Assembly: GCF_002285435.1 (NCBI RefSeq)
Contig: NZ_NSBT01000006.1
Span: 64,501-128,500 of the forward strand
Source: Actibacterium ureilyticum
GTDB lineage: Bacteria; Pseudomonadota; Alphaproteobacteria; Rhodobacterales; Rhodobacteraceae
DNA: 64,000 nt
Direction: 5' to 3'
Within the stretch, counting starts at the first letter, position 1. Every line of letters begins with the position of its first letter. The translations under genes and the position numbers were made by a program. Below the pieces are notes generated by a model. The model made no database searches and was not told the DNA's origin. It was given only the letters and a program-made list of their open reading frames with translations. Of this stretch, positions 56,293-64,000 are shown piece by piece.

Positions 56293-57141
56293 TCAGCCGG
56301 TCGCCACCTTCAGATCGCCATACATTCCCCATTCGGCCCAGGACCCGTCGTAAAGCGTGTGGTCGGTCTTGCCCAAACGCTCCATCGCCAGGTTCAGGAT
56401 CGCCGCCGTCACGCCCGAGCCACAGGTGGTGATCGCGGGTTTGGCGAAGTCGAGGCCGATGGCGTCGAAAGCCGCGCGCAGACCTTCGGCGTCCTTCATC
56501 GTGCCATCGTCGTTCAGCAGATCGCCAAACGGCAGGTTCAGTGAATTCGGGATATGGCCCGCGCGCAGGTTGGGCCGGGGTTCGGGCACCGCGCCACGGA
56601 ACCGGTCGGCGGCACGGGCATCCACGATGGTATAGTCGCCCAGTTTCGATGCCGCGGCCACCTGTGTCACGTCCTTGACCAGATGCGCCTGTCGCTGGAC
56701 GGTCATGTGCCGGTCCTTGATCACCGGCGGCAGATCCTCGATCGGGTGGCCTTCGGCCTGCCATTTCGGGAAGCCACCGTCCAGAACGGCGACATCGGTC
56801 TTGCCCATCAGGCGGAACAGCCACCAGACGCGGGCGGCCGAAAACAGGCCCATGCCGTCATAGATCACGACCTGATGCCCGTCGCCCACGCCCATGGCGC
56901 GCAGGCGGCTCATGAACTTTTCGACCGGCGGGGCCATGTGCGGCAGATCCGACCGCTGGTCGCTGATATCGTCGATGTCGAAGAACCGCGCGCCGGGGAT
57001 ATGGGCGGCGTCGTATTCGGCACGGGCATCGCGGTTCATGTCGGGCATGTACCACGATGCATCCAGGATGCGCAGATCGGGATCCGACAGATGCTTTCTC
57101 AGCCAGTCGGTCGAAACCAGTGTTTTGGGATCGTCCTGCAT
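56293..57141 (-). CDS. sseA: 3-mercaptopyruvate sulfurtransferase
   Basis: This 282-residue tandem rhodanese has an N-terminal inactive repeat (about 10-135) and a C-terminal catalytic repeat. The active-site loop CGSGVTA with C240 is the form specific for mercaptopyruvate (rhodaneses have CRxGxT). It moves sulfur from 3-mercaptopyruvate to cyanide or thiols. Start: ATG at 57141 behind GAGGTGTGC; an in-frame TTG 11 codons upstream is less likely. Confidence 0.93.
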   Translation of the reverse strand: MQDDPKTLVSTDWLRKHLSDPDLRILDASWYMPDMNRDARAEYDAAHIPGARFFDIDDISDQRSDLPHMAPPVEKFMSRLRAMGVGDGHQVVIYDGMGLFSAARVWWLFRLMGKTDVAVLDGGFPKWQAEGHPIEDLPPVIKDRHMTVQRQAHLVKDVTQVAAASKLGDYTIVDARAADRFRGAVPEPRPNLRAGHIPNSLNLPFGDLLNDDGTMKDAEGLRAAFDAIGLDFAKPAITTCGSGVTAAILNLAMERLGKTDHTLYDGSWAEWGMYGDLKVATG

Positions 57142-57397
57142 GCACACCTCGGCAGTTGAATGGTCTTTCTTCAATAGAAGCAGCCGTGCCGGGTGGCAAG
57201 TCCGGGGCGCTGCGGGGAGGAGGGTGCGCGCGCCCCGGGATCTGTCACGTTTTCACTCGTTACGCGGTTTCCGGCCTTTGTATCGCGGGTCAAACCGACC
57301 GCCGCCGGAAACATACCGCCCGGTGCAAACCTTTCGCATCCGGAACAAGGCAACCATAGCGGGAATCGCTGACCGGGTTGAGGGGATAAAACGGCGG
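57142..57397. other. Structured intergenic region between smpB and sseA
   Basis: The 256 bases hold two inverted repeats: CCGGGGCGC/GCGCCCCGG (57202-57210 and 57230-57238) and GTTTCCGG/CCGGAAAC (57267-57274 and 57305-57312). Neither has a T-run. They may mark the smpB transcript end and the sseA leader. I see no gene and no tmRNA or other known RNA here. Confidence 0.4.
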
Positions 57398-57874
57398 CTA
57401 TTCCCCGTGCCGCAACAGGCGCTGCTTTTCGCGGCCCCAGTCGCGCTTGGCCTCGGTCGCGCGCTTGTCGTGGGATTTCTTGCCCTTGGCGATGCCGATC
57501 TTCAGCTTGGCCCGGCCGCGATGGTTGAAATACAGCACCAGCGGCACCAGGGTCATGCCCTTGCGCTGGGTGTCCGACCAAAGCCGCGCCAGTTCCTTTT
57601 TCGATACCAGCAGCTTGCGCTTGCGCCGTTCCTCGTGCCCCCAGGTCTTGGCCTGTTCATAGGGCGCTATATAGCTGTTGATCAGCCACAGCTCGCCGTC
57701 TTCGACGCTGGCATAGCTTTCGGCGATGTTGGATTGCCCTTCGCGCAGGGACTTGACCTCGGACCCCATGAGCACGACCCCGCATTCGAGGTCGTCCTCG
57801 ATCGCGTAATCGTAACGTGCGCGCCGGTTTTCGGCGATAACCTTGTAATTCGGATCTGATTTGGGTTTGGCCAT
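57398..57874 (-). CDS. smpB: SsrA-binding protein SmpB
   Basis: This 158-residue protein delivers tmRNA to stalled ribosomes. It has the usual [20 protein letters not shown] start and [11 protein letters not shown] with the RNA-binding loop. The basic C-terminal tail ([20 protein letters not shown]) enters the empty mRNA channel. Start at MAKPKSDPN by family length. The gene order dapA, TrmO-like, smpB on one strand suggests a short operon. Confidence 0.96.
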   Translation of the reverse strand: MAKPKSDPNYKVIAENRRARYDYAIEDDLECGVVLMGSEVKSLREGQSNIAESYASVEDGELWLINSYIAPYEQAKTWGHEERRKRKLLVSKKELARLWSDTQRKGMTLVPLVLYFNHRGRAKLKIGIAKGKKSHDKRATEAKRDWGREKQRLLRHGE

Positions 57875-57923
57875 CGCCGTTATGTATGGGGTGCCGGGGC
57901 GGCTGTCCAGTGGTGGCGGGGGA

Positions 57924-57985
57924 AGGGGCGTTGCCCCTCTGGGCCGTTGGCCCATTCACCCCAGAGTATTTGTGGAGCAATGAAG
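57924..57985. repeat. Second copy of the hairpin-plus-GAGTATTT intergenic element
   Basis: AGGGGC-GTT-GCCCCT (57924-57938) is followed by a second hairpin GGGCC-GTT-GGCCC (57941-57953), then CCCCAGAGTATTTGTGGAGC leading to AATGAAG. This has the same order as the element at 26043-26120 read on the other strand: a GGGGC/GCCCC hairpin, CCCC, GAGTATTT, then an AAGAAG-like end. It intrudes into the TrmO-like gene and encodes its last nine residues. Confidence 0.6.
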
Positions 57986-58480
57986 CCCGCGCCGTTTGTC
58001 AGGGCGCTCCGGGGGCACATCGACGCTGGGCAGCCACGGTTTGATGTCAATGAGCGGGGTGCCGTCGAAACAGTCGATGGCGTCGATGCCGATCTCGCCG
58101 GTTTCGGGGTTCAGCGCGGTGATGTGAACGGTGGACAACGCCACCGGGTTGGGCCGCACGGGCGAGCGCAGGGCAAAGGTGCCACGGGGGCCGTCCGCGT
58201 GGCGCGGGGCCTGTACGATCAGGTCGCGGCGGCCCTGGTCCATCCAATAGAGCAGGATGACCGGCTGGCCCACCTGCAACCCGGTCAGGCCGGGGGCATA
58301 GCGCGGGTCGAGCTCTATGCGGGCGGCTTGCCCGGTTTCGCGGGCGCGGCCGATGTTGCGGGGGGCCGTGCCCTTGGCCCAAGGGGTGCGGATACGCCCG
58401 ATGAAGGCCACGCGGGGGCCATCGCTTTCGGCCGGATCGAAATCCAGCGCGACCTCGCCCGGGCGTATCGCGGTGCTCAT
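57956..58480 (-). CDS. TrmO-like tRNA (N6-threonylcarbamoyladenosine) methyltransferase
   Basis: This 174-residue TsaA/TrmO-fold protein has FIGRIRTPWAKGTAPRN, the TGQAARIELDPRYAPGL region, LRSPVRPNPVALS and the conserved GTPLIDIKPWLP. TrmO family enzymes methylate t6A37 in tRNAs for Thr using SAM. The C-terminal few residues are encoded by a repeat element, so the stop position may be strain-variable. It lies four bases after dapA. Confidence 0.85.
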   Translation of the reverse strand: MSTAIRPGEVALDFDPAESDGPRVAFIGRIRTPWAKGTAPRNIGRARETGQAARIELDPRYAPGLTGLQVGQPVILLYWMDQGRRDLIVQAPRHADGPRGTFALRSPVRPNPVALSTVHITALNPETGEIGIDAIDCFDGTPLIDIKPWLPSVDVPPERPDKRRGLHCSTNTLG

Positions 58481-58484
58481 CGGC

Positions 58485-59360
58485 CTAGTTCAGCAGCCCG
58501 GCGTGGCGCATGGCCGCGTCGATCATCTGGGCCGTGCCCTCGGTCACGGTGGTCAGGGGCGAGCGGACCTCGTTCCCGCATTTGCCCAGGCGTGACATGG
58601 CGTATTTCGCGCCCGCGACGCCCGGTTCGGCAAAGATCGCCTTGTGCAGGGGCATCAGGCGGTCGAGCTGTTCCAGCGCCCTGGCATAGTCGCCCGACAG
58701 GGTGCTTTCCTGGAACTCGGCGCAGAGCTTCGGCGCCACATTGGCGGTGACCGAAATGCAGCCGACCCCGCCATGGGCGTTGAAGCCCAGCGCGGTCGCA
58801 TCCTCGCCCGACAGCTGGATGAAATCCGTGCCGCAGGTGATGCGCTGTTGCGGCACGCGGCTGAGGTCGCCGGTGGCGTCCTTGACCCCGATCACGCGCG
58901 GCAGCTTGGCCAGTTCGCCCATCGTGGCGGGGGTCATGTCGACCACCGACCGGCCGGGGATGTTGTAGATGATGATCGGCAGCTCGCAGCAATCATGTGC
59001 GGCGGTGAAATGCGCGATCAGCCCGGCCTGGGTGGGCTTGTTGTAATAAGGCGTGACCACAAGCGCGGCATCGGCGCCCACGCGCGCGGCGTGCTGCATC
59101 AGGCGCACGGTTTCGGCGGTGTTGTTGGAGCCTGCGCCCGCGATCACCGGCACGCGGCCCGCGACGGTTTCCACCACGGCTTCGACCACCTGTTCATGCT
59201 CGGCATGGCTGAGCGTCGGGCTTTCGCCCGTCGTGCCCACCGGCACCAACCCGTGCGAGCCTTCGGCGATGTGCCATTCGACCAGGCGTTTGAGCGCATC
59301 GAAATCCACTGCGCCGTCCTTGAACGGCGTCACCAGGGCTGGAAGGGACCCTTTGATCAT
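58485..59360 (-). CDS. dapA: 4-hydroxy-tetrahydrodipicolinate synthase
   Basis: This 291-residue class I aldolase condenses aspartate semialdehyde with pyruvate at the start of the diaminopimelate/lysine branch. The Schiff-base lysine is K160 (GVKDATGD). Y132 in IIYNIPGRS, the T43-T44 pair in GTTGES and R137 complete the active site; YYNKPTQ is typical. Start at [13 protein letters not shown], with AAAAGGAG before it. It is divergent from the lytic transglycosylase. asd at 10440 provides its substrate. Confidence 0.96.
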   Translation of the reverse strand: MIKGSLPALVTPFKDGAVDFDALKRLVEWHIAEGSHGLVPVGTTGESPTLSHAEHEQVVEAVVETVAGRVPVIAGAGSNNTAETVRLMQHAARVGADAALVVTPYYNKPTQAGLIAHFTAAHDCCELPIIIYNIPGRSVVDMTPATMGELAKLPRVIGVKDATGDLSRVPQQRITCGTDFIQLSGEDATALGFNAHGGVGCISVTANVAPKLCAEFQESTLSGDYARALEQLDRLMPLHKAIFAEPGVAGAKYAMSRLGKCGNEVRSPLTTVTEGTAQMIDAAMRHAGLLN

Positions 59361-59495
59361 GACACGCTCCTTTTCTGGTTGCCGGGCGCGACTCGCCCGT
59401 TGATAAACGCGGCGCAACGTAACGGTGTGAAACCTTATTGCCAAGTTTGTGTATTGCGGCCTGATACGCGCGGGCTAGTCTTTTGGCAATCGGGA

Positions 59496-61439
59496 ATGGA
59501 TACGGCTTGTGGAATGCGCACCTTATTGTGCTGTCTGACATTTTGGCTTGGGGCATTGCCGGGTCTGGCGGTGGCCGAGGACCTGCGCGCGGTGATGCGT
59601 GCGGTGCGGGCCGACCAATGGGACAACGCGCGCGATCTGGCCCGTCAGGCCGGCGCGCTGGAACAGGACATCGTCACCTGGCGCTGGTTGCGCGCGGGCG
59701 AGGGGGCGTTTGACGATTACCGCACGTTCCTGTTGCGCCATGGCGACTGGCCAGGGCTGGACCGGGTACGCGCGCGGGGCGAGGCCGCAATCCGCGCCAC
59801 CGACGATCCGCGTCATGTGATTGCCTATTTCGACGGGCGGCAACCGGTGACAGGGGCGGGCGGGCTTGCATTGACGCGCGCCTATGACACGCTGGGCATG
59901 ACTGCGGATGCCGAGGCGCAGGCGGTGCTGACCTGGCACACGCTGCCGCTGGCCGCGCCGGCGCATGGCTGGATGATGGATCGCTTCGGGCATCATCTGG
60001 CGCCGCATCATGTCACCCGTCTGGATGCGATGCTGTGGCAGGGCGAATCCGATTCGGCACGGCTGATGCTGGATCTGGTGCCGCGCGACTGGCGCGCGCT
60101 GGCTGTGGCGCGGCTGACCCTGCGCGCCACCGGGCCGGGCGTGGACAAGCTGGTGGCCGCGGTGCCCCCGGCGCTGGCTGACGATCCGGGGCTGGCGCAT
60201 GAGCGCTTCCAGTGGCGGGCGCGCAAGGGGCTGGAGGAAAGCGCGATCGCGCTGCTGGATGCGCAGAGCGTATCGGCCGCGATGTTGGGCGAACCCGCGC
60301 ACTGGGCCGGGCGCCGCCGCAGCTATGCGCGCGAGATGATGCGCGAAGGCCAGAGCGAGCTGGCCTATAGGCTGGCGGCGAACAATTTCCTGACCGAGGG
60401 GTCGGATTACGCCGATCTGGAATGGCTGGCGGGGTTCATCGCCTTGCGGCAGCTGAACGAACCCGCTGTGGCGCTGGCGCATTTCGACCGGTTCGCGGCT
60501 GCGGTCGAAACCCCGATCAGCCTGGGGCGGGCGGGCTATTGGCGGGGCCGCGCGCTGCGTGCGCTGGGACGGCCCGAGGCGGCGCGTGACGCTTTTGCCC
60601 AGGGCGCCGAACATCAGACCAGCTTTTATGGCCAGCTTGCCGCCGAAGAGCTGGGCGCGCCGATGTCACCCGACCTGATCGCGGGGCGTGACCCAGCGGC
60701 GTGGAGCAATGCGTTGTTCCCCGAATCCGACGTTCTGCGCGTCGCACGGCTGTTTCATGACGCGGGCGAGCGCAACCTGACCGAATGGTTCCTGACCCAT
60801 CTGGCCGAAACCGGCGATGCGGCCGGGCGGCGCGGCCTGGTCGAGCTGGCGCTGTCCTGGGATGAGCCGCATATCGCGCTGCGGATCGCCAAGGCCGCGG
60901 CGGGGTTCGGGCAGGTGGTGCCGCAGGGGTATTTCCCCGTTACCGATGTGGCGCAGCTGGATCATACGGTCGCGCCCGAGCTGGTGCTGGCCATCGCGCG
61001 GCGCGAAAGCGAATTCGACCCGGTCGTCGTCAGCGGCGCGGGCGCGCGCGGGCTGATGCAGCTGATGCCCGGCACGGCGCGGGACATGGCGCGCACCCTG
61101 TCGGTGCCCTATTCCCCGGCGGCGCTGCTGTCGGACCCGGCCTATAACGCGCGGCTCGGCACCGCCTATCTGGCCGAACTGATCGCCGAATTCGGCCACA
61201 ACTATGTGCTGGTCGCCGCTGCCTATAACGCCGGGCCCAGCCGGGCGCGGCGGTGGATCCAGGCCTATGGCGACCCCCGGTCGGCCGGTGTCGATGTCGT
61301 GGACTGGATCGAGATGATCCCGTTTCGCGAAACCCGCAACTATGTGATGCGGGTGACGGAATCGCTGGTGGTGTACCGCGCGCGGCTGGCGGGCCGGACG
61401 GTTGCGTTCGATCTGGCGGATGAACTCAAAGCCTATTGA
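59496..61439 (+). CDS. Soluble lytic murein transglycosylase (Slt70-like)
   Basis: This exported protein of about 647 residues has a signal peptide (TLLCCLTFWLGALPGLAVA), a long alpha-helical superhelix U/L domain (to about residue 495) and a C-terminal lysozyme-like domain. The catalytic glutamate lies in ARRESEFDP; GARGLMQLMPGTA and AAYNAGPSRARRW are the remaining family motifs. It cleaves glycan strands to anhydromuropeptides. Either 59496 or the ATG at 59514 may be the start; both have only short purine runs upstream. Its stop overlaps the convergent DMT gene by seven bases. Confidence 0.93.
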   Translation: MDTACGMRTLLCCLTFWLGALPGLAVAEDLRAVMRAVRADQWDNARDLARQAGALEQDIVTWRWLRAGEGAFDDYRTFLLRHGDWPGLDRVRARGEAAIRATDDPRHVIAYFDGRQPVTGAGGLALTRAYDTLGMTADAEAQAVLTWHTLPLAAPAHGWMMDRFGHHLAPHHVTRLDAMLWQGESDSARLMLDLVPRDWRALAVARLTLRATGPGVDKLVAAVPPALADDPGLAHERFQWRARKGLEESAIALLDAQSVSAAMLGEPAHWAGRRRSYAREMMREGQSELAYRLAANNFLTEGSDYADLEWLAGFIALRQLNEPAVALAHFDRFAAAVETPISLGRAGYWRGRALRALGRPEAARDAFAQGAEHQTSFYGQLAAEELGAPMSPDLIAGRDPAAWSNALFPESDVLRVARLFHDAGERNLTEWFLTHLAETGDAAGRRGLVELALSWDEPHIALRIAKAAAGFGQVVPQGYFPVTDVAQLDHTVAPELVLAIARRESEFDPVVVSGAGARGLMQLMPGTARDMARTLSVPYSPAALLSDPAYNARLGTAYLAELIAEFGHNYVLVAAAYNAGPSRARRWIQAYGDPRSAGVDVVDWIEMIPFRETRNYVMRVTESLVVYRARLAGRTVAFDLADELKAY

Positions 61440-62299
61440 GCGACCCGTTCGCGCCACAGCGTGAAGATCCCCGCCGCCGTGACGACCGCCGCGCCGATGG
61501 CGACATTGGCGTGCAGGTCCTCGTTGAAGACCAGCATCCCCAGGCCCGAGGCAAAGACCAGCTGCAAATAGGCAAAGGGCTGCACCGCGCTGGCCTCGGA
61601 CACCTCATAGACCTTGATCAGCAGGAAATGACCGAAGGCGCCCGTGATGCACAAAAGCGCCATCCAGCGCCAGTCGGCGGCGCTCATCGGTTCCCAAGCC
61701 CAGACCCCGATCAGGGTCATGACCGCGGCCCCCACGGTACCGGTCCAGAAAAAGCTGGTGGCCGCGCTGTCGCGCCGGGCGACATAGCGCGTCAGCAACC
61801 CGTAAAGCGCGAACATCAGCGCCGCCAGCAGCGCGATCAGCGCAGCGGGGGAAAACACCCGCAGTCCCGGTTGCAGGATGATCAGGATCCCGATGAAACC
61901 CACGCCAATCGCCATCCAGCGCAGCCGGCCCACGCGCTCGCCCAGCACCGGGCCGGACAGCGCGGCGATGATCAATGGGTAACAGGCAAAGATCGCGTGG
62001 CTTTCGACCAGCCCCAACAGGACAAAGGCCAGGACGGTCACGCAGATTTCCAGCGCCAGCAGGGCGCCGCGAAACGCCTGTATCAGCGGCTGGCTGGTCT
62101 GCGCGGCCGCCTTGACGCCGCCCGCCTTGTAACTGGCCACCGCGATGACGAAGGCCGCGAAGAACCAGTACCGGATCATCACGATCATCAGCACGTTGTA
62201 TTCGCCCGCCAAATGGCGCGAGATCCCGTCCTGCATGGCAAAGACAAACGTCGTGGCGACCATCAGCGCGATGCCAAGGCGCGGGTTGGACGGGCTCAT
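61433..62299 (-). CDS. DMT family (EamA) transporter
   Basis: This 288-residue inner-membrane protein has ten spans in two EamA repeats. Blocks include DGISRHLAGEYNVLMIVMIR in the first repeat and CITGAFGHFLLIKVYEVSEA in the second. Members export amino acids, purines or other metabolites; no substrate is evident. Its start overlaps the mnmD stop (ATGA), so the two are coupled. Confidence 0.9.
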   Translation of the reverse strand: MSPSNPRLGIALMVATTFVFAMQDGISRHLAGEYNVLMIVMIRYWFFAAFVIAVASYKAGGVKAAAQTSQPLIQAFRGALLALEICVTVLAFVLLGLVESHAIFACYPLIIAALSGPVLGERVGRLRWMAIGVGFIGILIILQPGLRVFSPAALIALLAALMFALYGLLTRYVARRDSAATSFFWTGTVGAAVMTLIGVWAWEPMSAADWRWMALLCITGAFGHFLLIKVYEVSEASAVQPFAYLQLVFASGLGMLVFNEDLHANVAIGAAVVTAAGIFTLWRERVAQ

Positions 62300-62973
62300 A
62301 CGGGCATCCTTGCGGTGGTCATGTGGCGTTTGCGGCCATGGCCCGGCACGCGGGTCACGTCGAACCCCGCATCGGCCAGCGCCCGCCGCACGAAGCCCGC
62401 GGCGGTATAGGTCGCGGCCGTGCCGCCCGGTGCGGTATGGCGGGCGACCTGGCGCAACAGGTCGGTATCCCACAGCTCGGGGTTCTTGGCCGGGGCAAAG
62501 CCGTCCAGGAACCACGCATCGGCCCGCCCGGCCCAGTCGGGCAGGGTGGCGCGGGCGTCACCCACGATGATCTCGGCGCTCAGGTCGTCCAGCGTGATCT
62601 GCCGCGCGCCGGTGGCCCATTGGTCCAGAAACGGATCGGCGATGGCGCGGGCTTCGGGAAATGCCTGAAGCGCGCGGTCGATATCGGGGGCGGTCATCGG
62701 AAAAGCCTCGAAACTGGTGAAGTGCAGCCGCCCCGCGATGCCCGCCTGCCGCCAGTCCAGCAGCGCGGCCAGCATGTTCAGCCCGGTGCCAAAGCCCAGC
62801 TCGGCAATGTGGAACCCGTCGCGGAACCGCGCGGGCAGGTCATTGCCGGTCAGGAACACATGGCGGGTTTCGGCCAGCCCGTCGGTGATCGAGTAATAGG
62901 GGTCATCGAACTGCGTCGATACCGGGATGATGCCGTCTTTCCAGTCAAGCGCGGCTGTCTGGTCACTGGCCAT
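62296..62973 (-). CDS. mnmD: tRNA (5-methylaminomethyl-2-thiouridine(34))-methyltransferase MnmD
   Basis: This 225-residue enzyme corresponds to the methyltransferase half of MnmC. It has PVSTQFDDPYYSITDGLAET at the start, the SAM motif IAELGFGTGLNMLA and WFLDGFAPAKNPELWDTDLL. It finishes the mnm5s2U34 wobble modification of tRNA. The start at MASDQTAAL is followed by the family sequence. A separate FAD oxidoreductase that resembles the other MnmC half starts 54 bases away on the opposite strand. Confidence 0.93.
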   Translation of the reverse strand: MASDQTAALDWKDGIIPVSTQFDDPYYSITDGLAETRHVFLTGNDLPARFRDGFHIAELGFGTGLNMLAALLDWRQAGIAGRLHFTSFEAFPMTAPDIDRALQAFPEARAIADPFLDQWATGARQITLDDLSAEIIVGDARATLPDWAGRADAWFLDGFAPAKNPELWDTDLLRQVARHTAPGGTAATYTAAGFVRRALADAGFDVTRVPGHGRKRHMTTARMPV

Positions 62974-63027
62974 GACTTGTCCTATGAGCTTGGGTGAACG
63001 CAGCGACTTTGGAAGAGGCGCCGTCGA

Positions 63028-64000
63028 ATGGCAATGGCAGAAGTGACCGTGATGGGCGCCGGGATTTTCGGCCTGTCGGTGGCCTATGCCTGTGCCAGGG
63101 CGGGCGCGCGGGTGCAGGTGATCGACCCGCATGGCGTGGGCGCGGGTTCCAGTGGCGGGCTGGTCGGCGCGCTGTCGCCGCACACGCCGGAAAACTGGAA
63201 CCCCAAGAAGGCGTTTCAACTGGAAAGCCTGTTGATGGCCGAGGGGTATTGGGCCGCCATTGCCGACCTGACCGGGCTGTCTGCGGGCTATGGCCGCGTC
63301 GGGCGGCTGCAAGCCATCGACACACCCCGCGCGCTGGAGCTGGCGCAGGCGCGGGCCGGGGGTGCGGCGACGCTGTGGCAGGGCAGGGCCGAATGGAACG
63401 TGGTCCCGGCGGGGCAGTTCGCGGGCTGGGCGCCCGAGGCCGCGACCGGGTATCTGATCCACGACACGCTCAGCGCGCGGATGCACCCGCGCCGGGCTTG
63501 TGCCGCGCTGGCGGCGGCAATCCGGGAATTGGGTGGTCGCATCGACACTGATGCCACGCCGCGCGGTTCGGTCGTCTGGGCCACGGGCCATCGGGGGTTG
63601 CTGGAGCTTTCGAAGGCACTGGCCAAGCCGGTCGGCAACGGGGTCAAGGGGCAGGCGCTGTTGCTGGACCATGACGCGGCGGGTGCGCCGCAGATCTATG
63701 CCGATGGGCTGCACATCATCCCGCATGCGGATGGGACGGTTGCCATCGGCTCGACCTCGGAACGTGATTTCGACGCGCCCGATACGACCGATGCGCAGCT
63801 TGACGCGCTGCTGGTGCGGGCGGCGCGGATCCTGCCCGCGTTGCAGGGCGCGCAGGTTCTGGAACGCTGGGCGGGCGTGCGGCCCCGCGCCAAATCCCGC
63901 GCGCCGATGCTGGGCGCTTGGCCCGGACGGCCGGGGCATTTCATCGCCAATGGCGGGTTCAAGATCGGCTTTGGCATTGCGCCCAAGGTCGGGGCGGTGA
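63028..64000 (+). CDS. FAD-dependent oxidoreductase, MnmC oxidoreductase-half-like (partial, C-terminus beyond window)
   Basis: This DAAO-family flavoprotein shows 324 codons and continues past the right edge. The dinucleotide motif VMGAGIFGLSVAYACARAG starts at residue 8, followed by the FAD-binding GAGSSGGLVGALSPHTPENW. YADGLHIIPHADGTVAIGST and ANGGFKIGFGIAPK near the end of the visible part are typical of glycine-oxidase/MnmC relatives. Adjacent divergent mnmD suggests it oxidises cmnm5U34 to nm5U34, the step done by the C-terminal half of fused MnmC. A general amine oxidase role remains possible. Confidence 0.85.
   Translation, partial: MAMAEVTVMGAGIFGLSVAYACARAGARVQVIDPHGVGAGSSGGLVGALSPHTPENWNPKKAFQLESLLMAEGYWAAIADLTGLSAGYGRVGRLQAIDTPRALELAQARAGGAATLWQGRAEWNVVPAGQFAGWAPEAATGYLIHDTLSARMHPRRACAALAAAIRELGGRIDTDATPRGSVVWATGHRGLLELSKALAKPVGNGVKGQALLLDHDAAGAPQIYADGLHIIPHADGTVAIGSTSERDFDAPDTTDAQLDALLVRAARILPALQGAQVLERWAGVRPRAKSRAPMLGAWPGRPGHFIANGGFKIGFGIAPKVGAV

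Overview
The window is chromosomal DNA from a high-GC alphaproteobacterium, most likely a member of the Rhodobacterales (Roseobacter/Paracoccus group). The reasons are the high G/C at third codon positions, dense operons joined by ATGA/GTGA overlaps, and lineage-typical genes: the frc fructose system with a ROK regulator, an MbfA iron exporter behind an Irr-type box, the 54-codon HemP, DUF2794, a DUF6478-like protein, and separate MnmD and FAD-oxidoreductase genes in place of a fused MnmC. I see no insertion sequence, prophage, CRISPR array, rRNA or tRNA gene. The window reads as core chromosome.

Layout, left to right. 1-4679: fructose-type ABC transporter frcB-frcC-frcA-frcK (minus strand, frcK cut by the window edge) and the divergent ROK repressor, with an AT-rich operator between them. 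4680-9062: a fused 5-oxoprolinase/hydantoinase and rpe. 9221-12733: a capsule-type glycosyltransferase-like protein, asd with its terminator, a loosely coded 620-base gap, and a beta-carbonic anhydrase. 12895-16756: an HPt-like small protein, leucyl aminopeptidase, NlpC/P60 hydrolase, DUF2794 protein and a TetR regulator. 16837-18113: a 47-residue secreted peptide upstream of tetR, two strong palindromes, and mbfA behind a promoter overlapped by an Irr-type box. 18168-23576: a tightly overlapped run of seven genes (AEC carrier, S-formylglutathione hydrolase, methyltransferase, UPF0178, HAD phosphatase, ornithine cyclodeaminase family, alpha/beta hydrolase). 23580-29277: MFS transporter, ZapE ATPase, folC, accD and a CPBP protease. 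29435-36212: ilvD, a lipoprotein, a DUF6478-like pair, a FadH-type flavoenzyme and a LysR regulator. 36244-42866: OmpA-domain protein, AhpD-like protein, GNAT, CinA-type protein, sfsA, MscS channel, map, a 56-residue small protein with hemP, and rsmD. 42863-50534: ferredoxin reductase-like protein, peroxiredoxin, PhhB, FemAB-like GNAT, GDPD, RidA, and a type I secretion ABC/adaptor pair. 50708-56160: mlaA-mlaC, PBP1A and glnK-amtB. 56293-64000: mercaptopyruvate sulfurtransferase, smpB, TrmO-like protein, dapA, soluble lytic transglycosylase, DMT transporter, mnmD, and a partial FAD oxidoreductase.

Functional links: asd and dapA carry out successive steps toward lysine and diaminopimelate. PBP1A, the lytic transglycosylase and the NlpC/P60 protein build and remodel peptidoglycan. 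mlaA-mlaC maintain outer-membrane lipid asymmetry. glnK-amtB handle ammonium. mbfA and hemP are opposite arms of iron homeostasis, efflux and heme uptake.

The most interesting stretch is 16148-18113. A TetR gene, a tiny exported proline-rich peptide and the iron exporter mbfA meet around two near-perfect palindromes plus an Irr-type box. All regulatory sites were found by reading the sequence by eye, and all family names rest on remembered motifs and gene order, not on database searches.
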